From positions 62,001 to 126,000 of the forward strand of contig NZ_FOKL01000003.1 in assembly GCF_900112025.1 (NCBI RefSeq): a stretch of 64,000 nt of DNA, written 5' to 3'. The notes under the pieces are model-generated. The model worked only from the letters and a program-made list of their open reading frames with translations, was not told the DNA's origin and did not search any database. This stretch comes from Janthinobacterium sp. 344 (GTDB taxonomy: Bacteria; Pseudomonadota; Gammaproteobacteria; Burkholderiales; Burkholderiaceae_D). Both the position numbers and the translations under genes were made by a program. Positions 42,351 to 51,259 of this stretch are shown in pieces. Numbering within the stretch: position 1 is the stretch's first letter; each line of letters begins with the position of its first letter.

Positions 42351-43415
42351 ATGACTCATGAAGGCCCCAACCGTCCAGCACGCATCGTCGTCATCGGCGC
42401 CGGCATCGTCGGCGCGTCGCTCGCCTACCACCTGGCCAGCAAGGCCGCACAAGTCACCGTGCTCGAGGCGGGCGGCATCGCGTCCGGCGTGACGGGCACT
42501 TCGTTTGCGTGGATTAACACCTCCTGCGCGGGGCCGGACCCCATTGCAGCCCTGCGCGGCGGCGCCATCGCGGCCTGGCACCAGCTGGAAACGCAGGTGC
42601 CGGGATTGACGCTGCGCTGGCACGGCGCCTTGTCGTATGGCACGCAGGACGGGCGGGTGTCTTCGTCATCCATCGTGCTGGACGGATCGGGCATCGCCCA
42701 ACTTGAACCGCAACTGCGGCGGCCGCCGGAACAAGCGCTGTACGAGCCGGAGCAGGGCGCCCTCGATGCCGTTGCCGCCACCCACGCCTTGCTGGCGGCG
42801 GCCAGGGTGCTCGGCGCGACGGTCCGCACACACACGCCCGTGCTGGGTTTTGCCGTCCGGGACGCGCAGGTGACTGGCGTGGAAACGGTCGCGAGCCTTA
42901 TCGAGGCCGACATGGTCGTGCTGGCGGCAGGCACGGGCACGGCCCGCCTGGCCGCGCAGCTGGGAGTTGACTTGCCGATTCACGCCTCGCCCGCCATCTT
43001 CCTGCGCTACCAGGCACCGCCCGGCCTTGTGCGCGCGATTATTTCCAGCCATGCCATGGAAGTGCGGCAAGCCGAGGACGGGACCATGCTGGCAGCGGAA
43101 GATTACGTGGACGACGCACCGCACAACCAGCCGGCCGCTATCGCGCTACGCACTGCCAGCGCGATACGGGAAGAACTGGAGGGCGCGGACTTTTTGAGAC
43201 CTGAGCTGGCCTGCATCGGCCTGCGCCCCATGCCCGCAGACGGCGTGCCCATCATCGGCTCTCTGCCAAATATCAAAGGAGTGTACGTATGCGCCATGCA
43301 TCCGGGCGTGGCGCTGGCCGCCATCGTGGGCCAGCTGGCCAGCGGGGAAATTGTCACTGGCGAGCCAGCGCCGGCCCTGGAGGCGTGCCGGCCCGCGCGT
43401 TTTCTGGCGTGCTGA
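42351..43415 (+). CDS. FAD-dependent oxidoreductase (DAO family)
   Basis: A 354-residue flavoenzyme of the D-amino-acid oxidase/glycine oxidase (DAO) superfamily. The FAD-binding GxGxxG motif is at residues 15-20 (VIGAGIVGASLAYHL), the second dinucleotide-binding part is in ADMVVLAAGTGT, and the C-terminal GLRPMPADGVPIIGSLPNIKGVYVCAMHPGVALA closes the flavin site. It should oxidise an amine or amino acid. The ATG at 42351 is preceded by a Gly/Ala-Glu codon run with GAG; an upstream TTG at 42342 is possible. Confidence 0.87.
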   Translation: MTHEGPNRPARIVVIGAGIVGASLAYHLASKAAQVTVLEAGGIASGVTGTSFAWINTSCAGPDPIAALRGGAIAAWHQLETQVPGLTLRWHGALSYGTQDGRVSSSSIVLDGSGIAQLEPQLRRPPEQALYEPEQGALDAVAATHALLAAARVLGATVRTHTPVLGFAVRDAQVTGVETVASLIEADMVVLAAGTGTARLAAQLGVDLPIHASPAIFLRYQAPPGLVRAIISSHAMEVRQAEDGTMLAAEDYVDDAPHNQPAAIALRTASAIREELEGADFLRPELACIGLRPMPADGVPIIGSLPNIKGVYVCAMHPGVALAAIVGQLASGEIVTGEPAPALEACRPARFLAC

Positions 43416-43418
43416 CTA

Positions 43419-43877
43419 TTAAGGCACGGCTACCACGAACACGGGCAGGATGAACGGCGCCGCCTCTTGCGCATCGCCTTCCTCCGACGGGGCCTGCATA
43501 GAATTCTCATTGCGCCAGTCCCCGTTCACCACGCGCTCGGCGATCAGCGCCAGATCCTGCGTTTCGCGCAGCGCGCAGCGAAACGGCAGCCGCCCATGCG
43601 AGCGCGACACCAGGCTGTAGCGCAACTGCCGGCATTGCGCGTCGTGCCAGCAATAGAACAGCATATCCTCGCCCTTGACAGCGCTGCGGCGGGCCGCGAT
43701 CACCTGGTCAATAAATTCAACAATATCCGCCGCATGGATCTGCGGCGTTTCCACGTCCGTGGGCGAAAAGCTCCACATATTGGTTCGGGCTTCGTGGTTG
43801 ATGTCGTCGGGGGCGATCTCCACGGCATCGTCCTTGGCCATGGCTAGCCAGCTGTTGACGACAGTTGAGTGAATCAT
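43419..43877 (-). CDS. Protein of unknown function
   Basis: A 152-residue cytoplasmic protein beginning MIHSTVVNSWLAMAKDDAVE. It contains AADIVEFIDQVIAARRSAV, DMLFYCWHDAQCRQLRYSLVSRSHGRLPFRC with three Cys, and an acidic tail EEGDAQEAAPF. I do not recognise the family. The composition is like the neighbouring core genes rather than the AT-rich patch upstream. An in-frame ATG six codons earlier is possible. Confidence 0.6.
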   Translation of the reverse strand: MIHSTVVNSWLAMAKDDAVEIAPDDINHEARTNMWSFSPTDVETPQIHAADIVEFIDQVIAARRSAVKGEDMLFYCWHDAQCRQLRYSLVSRSHGRLPFRCALRETQDLALIAERVVNGDWRNENSMQAPSEEGDAQEAAPFILPVFVVAVP

Positions 43878-44229
43878 GCAAAGCTTCCAATACATATTAA
43901 TATCTGTCTATTCTCGCATGGAGAAGGACATGCTCTGCTGGCGCGGGGCCCGCATTGTCTTGCCTATCGAGTTCATTGCCAATAGATATTTAACCGGCCT
44001 GCCCATACCAGAGTGTCCATTCATCCGCGACATAGCCCCTGGTTTTGACGGCGCGATCGCCGATCCAAGCCATGAATTCATGCTCAAGCTTGAGCTTTGT
44101 CTTGCACTGAGCAAGCAGGAAGCGCCAGACGTTTTGGGTGCTTTTTTTAGTGCGCGTCAGCAACCATATGCAAAGTGATGATCTCGCCGTACCAATTGAC
44201 ATTCATGAGGCACTCCCTCCTGAAGTATA
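43878..44229. other. Intergenic region, possible frameshifted small gene
   Basis: No confident gene is present. On the minus strand a strong GGAGGG lies eight bases before an ATG at 44206 that opens only 19 codons (MNVNWYGEIITLHMVADAH). An overlapping frame from 44202 continues for 70 residues (LTRTKKSTQNVWRFLLAQCK, then DEWTLWYGQAG). A run of seven A on that strand lies near the junction. This could be a small gene broken by a one-base change, or two chance frames. Confidence 0.3.
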
Positions 44230-44805
44230 TTACTTGCCACTTTTCTGTGAGGTGGAATTCTCATAACAATGACAATGCCCTGTTAAATAGCCGCAAATGT
44301 AATTAATTATACTTCTAAGTAATATTATTTCATCAAAATTGGCTTCTCTTCTAAGGCGAGTGAACATAGTGCCCAATGGACTTCCCACCTTTAATACATC
44401 TCCATCAGAAATCCTCTTGTCCAGTTGGTGTGCACATTGATTTCGAAGTTTGTTCAAATTCCTAAGAGATGAAATTATATGATCCCCAAGTTCATCAAAT
44501 GCATCAACAATTATCAATTTTTGATGAAAGGAGAGAGCAGCATTCTCGATTACTTTGTCGCCACGCGGAAACTTGAATGTTATATAGCGTTCCAACAAAC
44601 TCTCTGAAAATAAATGCGCCCTTAAAATAAGCATTGTTGGATCACCTTCATCACCGATTGCTGCAGTGAATTTCTTGAATTCGCGCTCACGAGCCAGTTT
44701 CTCTTCATCATCCTCATCGTTAACGATATCAATAGATTCTCCACCTTTCACAGACTCTACAACTTCATCAGAAGGATCAACTGCCTTTTTTAGAACTTCT
44801 CGCAT
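44230..44805 (-). CDS. HEPN/MtlR-like protein in AT-rich patch
   Basis: A 191-residue protein with a highly acidic N-terminus (DIVNDEDDEEKLARE) and a helical core. The pattern LRAHLFSESLLERYI, LSFHQKLIIVDAF and LRNLNKLRNQCAHQLDKRI resembles the HEPN-type fold of the MtlR group. RNQCAH (residues 121-126) gives the R-x4-H motif that is catalytic in HEPN ribonucleases, with the usual Asn next to the Arg. AGGTG precedes the ATG. The gene is much richer in A/T than its surroundings, which suggests recent acquisition. A role in defence or toxin action is possible but unproven. Confidence 0.6.
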   Translation of the reverse strand: MREVLKKAVDPSDEVVESVKGGESIDIVNDEDDEEKLAREREFKKFTAAIGDEGDPTMLILRAHLFSESLLERYITFKFPRGDKVIENAALSFHQKLIIVDAFDELGDHIISSLRNLNKLRNQCAHQLDKRISDGDVLKVGSPLGTMFTRLRREANFDEIILLRSIINYICGYLTGHCHCYENSTSQKSGK

Positions 44806-45067
44806 ATTTTCACCTGCCCATTTTAAAAATATTTATTATTGCAAGAGAAATATGGTTTTAAAAAACCATTTTCACTGCGCTCTTATCCTAGATCGCCTTG
44901 ATCTATCTTTGCCTTATCATCTTGGATTTCTAAAAATTCATATGGATTATTCAATTAATCCTCATTTTGAAATAGGAAGCTAAGTTACAACACATCGCTC
45001 ACGTTCGTAGTCATTATATTAAAAAACGACGACCTACCGATTGTTGTCTCTAATAATTCACGTCCCA
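44806..45067. other. AT-rich intergenic region
   Basis: A gap of 262 bases continuing the low-GC patch. It must hold the promoter of the HEPN-like gene (minus strand) and the 3' end of the LysR gene. I see no gene, clear terminator or repeat in it. Confidence 0.5.
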
Positions 45068-45949
45068 TCACCCCCGCGGCCCATCCGCCAGCAACTCCGC
45101 CAGCCTGTTCGTCAGCCACAAACTCGTCTCGCTCAGCTTCTTGCCATGAATCGACAAGCGCCGCACTGGCAGCCTGGATAACGCCAGCGCGGGGCAGGGC
45201 ACTTCCTGCAGATAGCCCTTGTAGTTGTCGTAGTTGGCGATGTTCAGGGGCAGAATGGCCCAGCCCAGCTCGTCCGCGACCATTTCCGCGATGCTGTAAA
45301 AACTGTCGGAAAACCAGACGGCGGGGCTGAAGGCGTGTTCGCGGTTGAGCTCGGAATCCATGATCAGCTGGCGGTAGCGGGTCAGCTCGTTGCGGCTCAC
45401 TTCCTGGCCATGGGCCATCGGGTGGCCTTTCGCCACGAACACGCCTTGCGCCACGCTGCCGATGTGCTGCTGTTCCAGCACGGGCGAGATCGGCCCGCGG
45501 TCAAAATGAAAAGCCACGTCGGCTTGCTGCTGCTCCACGTATTGCGCCACCTCGGACGCCGTGGCGTTGAGCATGACCAGTTCCAGCGCCGGGTAGCGCG
45601 CCGCCAGTTCCTTGACCAGGGTGCCGATGGCCAGGTAGGGCAGGGCTTCGTCCAGGGCCAGGGTCAGCTGGGCTTCGGGCGCCTCGCTCAGCAACTGGGC
45701 GCGCAGTTGCAGGCGCTCGGCCTGGCGCAGCAGTTCGCACGCTTCCAGGTGCATCACCTTGCCCGCTTCCGTCAGCACGGCGCTGCGGCGCGAGCGGTCG
45801 AACAGTTCCACGCCGAATTCCGCTTCCAGCAGCCCGATCGAGGTACTGACCACCGATTGCGCGCGGCCCAGCCGGCGCGCCGCGCCCGAGAAAGAACCGG
45901 CCGCGACGGCCGCCTCGAAGTAACGCATTTGTTCCAAAGTCCATTGCAT
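45068..45949 (-). CDS. LysR-family transcriptional regulator
   Basis: A 293-residue LysR protein. The winged helix (about residues 1-60) reads MRYFEAAVAAGSFSGAARRLGRAQSVVSTSIGLLE, and the effector-binding domain follows from residue 85. The ATG at 45949 has AGGTGG at a proper distance; an ATG three codons earlier overlaps that sequence. The gene is divergent from a GNAT gene, and a LysR-type box (ATCTGT-TTT-ACAGAT) lies just upstream. The SmvA-like exporter downstream of the GNAT gene is a plausible second target. Confidence 0.87.
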   Translation of the reverse strand: MQWTLEQMRYFEAAVAAGSFSGAARRLGRAQSVVSTSIGLLEAEFGVELFDRSRRSAVLTEAGKVMHLEACELLRQAERLQLRAQLLSEAPEAQLTLALDEALPYLAIGTLVKELAARYPALELVMLNATASEVAQYVEQQQADVAFHFDRGPISPVLEQQHIGSVAQGVFVAKGHPMAHGQEVSRNELTRYRQLIMDSELNREHAFSPAVWFSDSFYSIAEMVADELGWAILPLNIANYDNYKGYLQEVPCPALALSRLPVRRLSIHGKKLSETSLWLTNRLAELLADGPRG

Positions 45950-45960
45950 GGCATCCACCT

Positions 45961-45975
45961 ATCTGTTTTACAGAT
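45961..45975. promoter_or_regulatory. LysR-type box (T-N11-A) between LysR and GNAT genes
   Basis: The inverted repeat ATCTGT-TTT-ACAGAT has perfect 6-bp arms and fits the T-N11-A LysR consensus. It begins 12 bases upstream of the LysR start and is the natural autoregulatory site. Confidence 0.6.
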
Positions 45976-46046
45976 GGATTTTAACTTGAATGCCATTCAG
46001 GGGCGACATAAAATGCTTTTACATTTTCAATAACACGAGATCCGCC

Positions 46047-46631
46047 ATGAAAAACGCTCAAGCCCAGACCCCCGCCATCAGCTTCAGCTGGTGCCACGAC
46101 GCCAGCGCCGAAGACGCGCTGTGCCAGCTCTATCTTGACAACGTCAGCGCCGACTATATTTCCCATTCGGAGCTGCAGGGCGAACGCGCCGACGCGCCGG
46201 GCAACTGGCGCGCGGACTTGCCGGAAGTGATACGTGGCGAAATCCGCGCCGCCCTGTCGCACGACTGGGCACATGGCGATTCGACCCTGCTGGCCGTCGC
46301 CAGCGCCGGCGACGACATCGTCGGCATGGCCCTCGTTTCCATCGACACGCGCCAGCGCGCCTCGAAATCGTTCGCCGCGCTGGACGACCTGGTCTTGCTG
46401 CCTTCCGTGCGCGGCAGCGGCATCGGCAGCCTGCTGGTGGAGTGGATCGCCGGCGAATTGCGCAGCCACGGCATCGCCCGTTTGTTCCTCGAATGCGGCG
46501 CGCACAACCTGACGGCGCAGACCTTCTTCCAGGGCCGTGGCTTCAAGCAAGTGTCCGTCGTCATGCTGCGCGAACTCGATGTGCCGGAAGTGACGGCCGC
46601 CGTGGATGACAAGGATGGCGACCGTGGCTGA
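46047..46631 (+). CDS. GNAT-family N-acetyltransferase
   Basis: A 194-residue GNAT. The segment DDLVLLPSVRGSGIGSLLVEWIAGELRSHG carries the acetyl-CoA loop, and AHNLTAQTFFQGRGFKQVSVVMLREL completes the fold. The N-terminal 50 residues are an extension of unknown role. The ATG at 46047 follows the promoter region; an upstream in-frame start would begin in it. The gene is divergent from the LysR gene and is followed 118 bases later by the SmvA-like exporter. Confidence 0.84.
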   Translation: MKNAQAQTPAISFSWCHDASAEDALCQLYLDNVSADYISHSELQGERADAPGNWRADLPEVIRGEIRAALSHDWAHGDSTLLAVASAGDDIVGMALVSIDTRQRASKSFAALDDLVLLPSVRGSGIGSLLVEWIAGELRSHGIARLFLECGAHNLTAQTFFQGRGFKQVSVVMLRELDVPEVTAAVDDKDGDRG

Positions 46632-46749
46632 CGCCCGCCGCCCCCGACAAGGCCAGGCCCGTGGCAGCCTGGAACGTAAATATTTGCGCAGCACCCGCTT
46701 TATCCACACCGATAGTTGTTAAAAGTTACACTGAACCCATGAGTTGTTT

Positions 46750-48249
46750 ATGCATCCAATGAAAAAATGGCTGACGCTGGCCATCGTCTCCAGCGCCCTG
46801 TTCCTGATCGTGGTCGACATGACCGTGCTCTACACCGCCTTGCCCGCGCTGACGCGCGACTTGCAGGCCACGTCCTCGCAAAAACTGTGGATCATCAACG
46901 TCTACGCGCTGGTCGTCTCCGGTCTGCTGCCCGGCCTCGGCACCCTCGGCGACCGTCTGAGCCACAAACCCGTTTTCCTTGCCGGCCTGGCCGTGTTCGG
47001 CATCGCCTCGCTGTGCGCCGCGTTTTCGCCGGCTGCCGAATGGCTGATCTTTGCCCGCGTGCTGCTGGCCATCGGCGCCGCCTTGATGATGCCGGCCACC
47101 TTGTCCATCATCCGCCTGACCTTTACGGACAACCGCGAGCGCTCGTTCGCCATCGGCGTGTGGGCGGCCATCGCCTCGGGCGGCGCCGCCTTCGGCCCTG
47201 TGCTCGGTGGTTTCTTGATGGAACACTACTGGTGGGGTTCCGTCTTCCTGATCAACGTGCCCATCGTGCTGCTGACCTTGGTATTGGCCGCCGTCGTCCT
47301 GCCGAAACGGGCCGGCAACCGCGACAAGCCGTGGGACTTGAAGGGTTCGCTGCAAATCATGATGGGCCTGCTCGGTGGCGTGTATGCGATCAAGGAACTG
47401 GGCAAGTCGCAGCCGTCGTATGCGCTGGCCGCCGCCTCGTTCGCCGTGGGCGCCTTCTTCATGCTCACATTCGTGCGCCGCCAGAAGCGGCAGGCCAGGC
47501 CGCTGATCGACTTCGCCCTGTTCCGCGAACTGCCGTTTTCCAGCGCCGTGGCCGCCGCCATGGTGGCGTCCGCCGCCCTGATCGGCATGGAACTGGCGCT
47601 GAGCCAGCACATGCAGCTGGTGCGCGAGCTGTCTCCGCTGGAAGCGGGCTTGCTGCTGCTGCCGCTGCCGCTGGCGTCCGTGTTTGCGGGTCCGCTGACG
47701 GGTTTCATGCTGCCGCGCGCCGACAAGGCCAAGGTCTTGTGGGGTTCGCTGCTGCTGTCCGGCATCGGCATGGCATTGTATCTGGTGCTGCATGACGCCG
47801 CCGTCTCGGCCCAGGTGGCCAGCCTGGTGATCCTGGGCCTGGGCCTGGGCGCCGTCATGACGGCCGCATCGAGCGCCGTGATGCTCAACGTGGCGCCCCA
47901 GCAAGCCGGCATGGCCGCCTCGATCGAGGAAGTGTCGTACGAGCTGGGCGCCGTGATCGGCGTGACGGTGCTGGGCACCATCCTGTCGGCCGTCTACAGC
48001 GCCACCCTGGTGATTCCGGAAAGCGCGGGCCTGTTGCCGAACGCCCATGACACGCTTGACGCGGCGCTGCTGGCCGCCGAACAGTTGCCGGCCGAACTCG
48101 GCCTGCAAGTGTCGGAGCTGGCCCGTTCGGCCTTCGACAAGGCATTTATTGTCGTGTTGGCAACCGCGTCAGGCATCCTGATGGTGGCCGCCGCCACTAT
48201 CCGCCATTTGCATCTGCGGGCGCGCCGCGTGGCCTGCAGGCCGGCCTGA
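46750..48249 (+). CDS. smvA: SmvA-like MFS exporter (DHA2, 14 TM)
   Basis: A 499-residue DHA2-family transporter. The block WLIFARVLLAIGAALMMPATLSIIRLTF, IGVWAAIASGGAAFGPVLGGFLMEHYWWGSVFLINVPIVLL and LSPLEAGLLLLPLPLASVFAGPLTGFML closely resembles SmvA of enterobacteria, which exports methyl viologen and cationic biocides. Fourteen hydrophobic segments are expected. The ATG at 46750 is followed by another in-frame ATG three codons on; a TTG at 46744 is less likely. The LysR and GNAT genes upstream may belong to the same response. Confidence 0.83.
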   Translation: MHPMKKWLTLAIVSSALFLIVVDMTVLYTALPALTRDLQATSSQKLWIINVYALVVSGLLPGLGTLGDRLSHKPVFLAGLAVFGIASLCAAFSPAAEWLIFARVLLAIGAALMMPATLSIIRLTFTDNRERSFAIGVWAAIASGGAAFGPVLGGFLMEHYWWGSVFLINVPIVLLTLVLAAVVLPKRAGNRDKPWDLKGSLQIMMGLLGGVYAIKELGKSQPSYALAAASFAVGAFFMLTFVRRQKRQARPLIDFALFRELPFSSAVAAAMVASAALIGMELALSQHMQLVRELSPLEAGLLLLPLPLASVFAGPLTGFMLPRADKAKVLWGSLLLSGIGMALYLVLHDAAVSAQVASLVILGLGLGAVMTAASSAVMLNVAPQQAGMAASIEEVSYELGAVIGVTVLGTILSAVYSATLVIPESAGLLPNAHDTLDAALLAAEQLPAELGLQVSELARSAFDKAFIVVLATASGILMVAAATIRHLHLRARRVACRPA

Positions 48250-48287
48250 TCGCAGGCAACTGCCCGAAAAACCGTCGCCAGCCGGCG

Positions 48288-49094
48288 TCATTGCCCGGCG
48301 GGCAGCACCTGCCGGATCGCCGCCTCGACGATGTCGGGCGACGTCAATGCCATCTGGTGGCTGGAATCGGCCACCATCCTGACCGCTTGCGGGTACAGCG
48401 CGGCGACGCTGTCGCGGGTGCTCTTATCCATCCTGAATGCGCTAAAGTCGACGGCGATCGCCGTGCTCGAGACGGGCCGGTTTTCCAGGCGCACCACGGG
48501 CTTGTCGCTGTCAGGCAGGGCCAGCACCATCTCGCCCGTCGCGTCGATCTGCTCGATTTCGCGCCAGACGGCGCGTGAAAAGGCCATCTGGCCCACGATG
48601 CGCGTCAGCCAGGGGAAATCCTGCACCGGCTTCACCATGCGCGGATACAGCGCATCGACCAGCACCAGGGCCTTGACTTCCTCGGGGTAGCTGCGCGCAA
48701 ACAGCTGCAGGTACAGGCCGCCCAGCGAATGGCCGACCAGTACATAGGGCGGCCGCAAGCCCTTGAAGCGCAGCACGGCGCGCAACTCCTCGACGATGGT
48801 GCGGCCGTCGCGCGGCGCGGCGGCCGCCTCGCTGTTGCCATAGCCGGGCCGGTGATACGCGAACACGGAGGCGTCCGCTGCCAGCCGCGCGGGCACCACG
48901 CCCCATTTGTCCATCGTTGCGCGCGAACCATTTTCGAACACCACCACATCGCGCGAGGTGGGATGGCGCCAGGTCAGCGACTCCACCTGGCGCCCGTCGA
49001 GCGTGTCGATGACGGTGGCGGGCAAGGCGGCAAGGGCAGGCATCGCGCTTGCGGCGCACAGCAAACCTACAGTGACAGGCAGTATGTTGAACAT
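48288..49094 (-). CDS. Exported alpha/beta hydrolase
   Basis: A 268-residue exported protein (signal peptide to about residue 22, LAALP). It is an alpha/beta hydrolase with the nucleophile in YVLVGHSLGGLYLQLFA (Ser near residue 114), RPGYGNSE in the usual loop, and DSSHQMALTSPD carrying the His. The ATG at 49094 has GGAGACG upstream; a longer reading frame to 49190 lacks a signal peptide at its start. The substrate is unknown. It lies 110 bases from the response regulator gene, transcribed in the same direction. Confidence 0.83.
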   Translation of the reverse strand: MFNILPVTVGLLCAASAMPALAALPATVIDTLDGRQVESLTWRHPTSRDVVVFENGSRATMDKWGVVPARLAADASVFAYHRPGYGNSEAAAAPRDGRTIVEELRAVLRFKGLRPPYVLVGHSLGGLYLQLFARSYPEEVKALVLVDALYPRMVKPVQDFPWLTRIVGQMAFSRAVWREIEQIDATGEMVLALPDSDKPVVRLENRPVSSTAIAVDFSAFRMDKSTRDSVAALYPQAVRMVADSSHQMALTSPDIVEAAIRQVLPAGQ

Positions 49095-49204
49095 GGGGCG
49101 TCTCCGGCAATGAAAACGCCAGCATCGCCGATGGCAGAGCCCGCCGCGCCGGCCATGCGACGAATCGACAGCCGGCGCGACGGATGGCAAGCAGGCAGGA
49201 CGCG

Positions 49205-49957
49205 CTACATGGCCCGGAACAGGTGGACGAAGGCGCGGCTCACGGGCAGCTCGCCCGCGTGGCCGCGCATGCGCACGAACAAGCGGCTGGCGTCGTCGCG
49301 GCGCGTGCCGTCCAGCCAGGCCAGGTTGATCAGGGTGGAGCGGTGCACTTGCCAGAATTGCTCCGGATCAAGCTGGGCCGCCAGCTCGGTGATGGGCGTG
49401 CGGATCAGGAATTCGCCGTCCACGCTGGCGACCACCGTGTACTTGTCGTCGGCATGGAAAAAGCGCACCTTGGCCACGTCGAGGTGGTGCGTGTGCTCGC
49501 CCCGGGACGCGAGGATGTAGCGCAGCCGGGGGCGGGCAGGGCCGGGCGTAGCCGTCAGCTGCCGCAGGGCCTGCGCCATGGCCGCACTGGCGGGCGGCAG
49601 GGGCGGCGCGCAGCGCAGGCGCGCCACGGTGCGGGCCAGCCGTTCCGTGGTGACGGGTTTCAGTACGTAATCAAGCGCCGCGTGTTCGAAGGCCTGCACG
49701 GCAAATTCGTCGTAGGCCGTGACGAACACCACGCGCGTAGGGCCTTCGATGCCTTGCGCCACCTCAAGGCCGGACAGCCCCGGCATCTGGATGTCGAGGA
49801 AGGCGATATCGGGTTCCAGTTCGGCGATGCGGGCGGCCGCCTCGACGCCGTTGCGCGCCATCTGGATGATCTGCAAGTCCGGCCACAGGGCCAGCAGCTG
49901 GTCGCGCAGGTACAGCGCCAAGTGCGGTTCATCGTCCGCGATCAGGGCGCGCGTCAT
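49205..49957 (-). CDS. LytTR-family response regulator
   Basis: A 250-residue response regulator. The receiver domain has the acidic pair in IADDEP, the phospho-acceptor Asp in DIAFLDIQMPGLSG (near residue 54), the Thr in VVFVTAYDEFA and the Lys in LDYVLKPV. The C-terminal LytTR DNA-binding domain spans about residues 150-245 (KVRFFHADDKYTVV and FWQVHRSTLINLAWL). Its ATG overlaps the stop of the kinase gene (ATGA), so the two are a coupled two-component pair. Such systems often control envelope or metabolite-export genes. Confidence 0.9.
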   Translation of the reverse strand: MTRALIADDEPHLALYLRDQLLALWPDLQIIQMARNGVEAAARIAELEPDIAFLDIQMPGLSGLEVAQGIEGPTRVVFVTAYDEFAVQAFEHAALDYVLKPVTTERLARTVARLRCAPPLPPASAAMAQALRQLTATPGPARPRLRYILASRGEHTHHLDVAKVRFFHADDKYTVVASVDGEFLIRTPITELAAQLDPEQFWQVHRSTLINLAWLDGTRRDDASRLFVRMRGHAGELPVSRAFVHLFRAM

Positions 49958-51114
49958 GCGGCCGCCTGCACTGCGGGCGCGCCGTCGCCGCGCCGGTATG
50001 GCAGTTGCAGCACGGCTTCGACGCCATGCCCGCTCTCGCGTCCGCGCAGGACCAGGCTGGCGTTGGCACCGAACTGGGCCTGCAGGCGCGAGCGCAGGTT
50101 GGCCAGCGCCATGCCGCTGCCCGGGCGCGGTGGCTGGGCAGGGGCCGTCAAGCCGATGCCGTCGTCCAGCACGCGGATTTCCAGGCGGCCCGCGCGCACT
50201 TCGGCATGGACGACGACGCTGCCGCCATCCAGCTTTGGGGCCAGTCCATGCTGGATCGCGTTCTCGACCAGCGGCTGCAGCATCAGCGTCGGCATGCTGG
50301 CCAGGCGCGCTTGCGCGCTGGCGTCGATGCGGAAGCGCAGGCGCTCGTCCATGCGGATCTGCAGCAGGCACAGATACTGGCTGGCCATGTCGAGTTCCGC
50401 GTCCACCGTGCTGTCGCCCCGGCGCAACTGCGACAGGCTGGCGCGCAGGTAGCCGGAAAACGTTTCCAGCATGCGTTTCGCGCGCGGCGGATCGTAGTCC
50501 ATCAGGCTCTGGATGTTGGCCAGGGTGTTGAACAGCAGATGCGGCTCGATCTGCCCCTGCAGCAGGCGCAGGCGCGCCTCCGTCACCTCGCCTTGCAGCT
50601 GCTGCTGGCGCAGGCGCGAGCGCCACCACGCCCAGTTGGCGCCCATGACAAACAGGATGAAGACGGCAAACTTGGTCAGCGCGGCAGGCAGGGAGACGAA
50701 CATGCCCCACAGCTTGAAACCCACCAGTATCGGGACGATGGTGAAGCCGATGCTCATGCCCAGGATGATGGCCGCCAGCGACAGGGCGCCCAGCGCCATG
50801 CCGGCGCGCAGGTCGCGCACCTGCGACATGCGCTCGACGAGCGGCGCCGGCAGCCAGCGCCCGGCCAGGCGCAGCACGCCGAACAGGGTGTGCACGATGC
50901 ACAGGCAGATGCCGATATTCGGCAGCAGCGACGCCCACCACCAGTGCGCCCGGTCGACCCGGCCGAAGATGGCGACGATGGCCATCAGGCCCAGTGCCAG
51001 CGCGATGCCGATCAGGGAGATGAGCAGCAGGCGGGCGAGGGTGGAAACGTCGTGCCGGGGGCGCAGTTCCCATAGGGAGCGCCAGCCCTGCAGCAGGGTG
51101 GGTTGTCTGGTCAT
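49954..51114 (-). CDS. LytS/YehU-type sensor histidine kinase
   Basis: A 386-residue membrane histidine kinase. Four hydrophobic segments lie in the first 160 residues (LLISLIGIALALGLMAIVAIFG, LLPNIGICLCIVHTLFGVL, LGALSLAAIILGMSIGF and AVFILFVMGANWAWW). The His_kinase domain has the acceptor His in LQGQIEPHLLFNTLANIQ, the N box in MLQPLVENAIQHGL, and DDGIGL in the ATPase. It phosphorylates the LytTR regulator encoded next. The stimulus is unknown. The start at 51114 opens just before the first membrane segment. Confidence 0.9.
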   Translation of the reverse strand: MTRQPTLLQGWRSLWELRPRHDVSTLARLLLISLIGIALALGLMAIVAIFGRVDRAHWWWASLLPNIGICLCIVHTLFGVLRLAGRWLPAPLVERMSQVRDLRAGMALGALSLAAIILGMSIGFTIVPILVGFKLWGMFVSLPAALTKFAVFILFVMGANWAWWRSRLRQQQLQGEVTEARLRLLQGQIEPHLLFNTLANIQSLMDYDPPRAKRMLETFSGYLRASLSQLRRGDSTVDAELDMASQYLCLLQIRMDERLRFRIDASAQARLASMPTLMLQPLVENAIQHGLAPKLDGGSVVVHAEVRAGRLEIRVLDDGIGLTAPAQPPRPGSGMALANLRSRLQAQFGANASLVLRGRESGHGVEAVLQLPYRRGDGAPAVQAAA

Positions 51115-51259
51115 GGGCGTAGTGTAGCGGCCGCTTGTCTTGTTGACCAGAACATGGCTTGCCATTCGTCGGCTCCATTGTCGATTCGTCGCATGCGCCC
51201 GGCCATCGGCCGGCCGGGCTGTCAATCTGCACTCCCACCCACCGATTACCAGGAGCCAC

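Noticed and set aside
43876..44178. Plus-strand open frame of 100 codons
   Set aside because: Its start overlaps the start of the minus-strand gene and has no ribosome-binding site. The minus strand has a strong ribosome-binding site in this gap.
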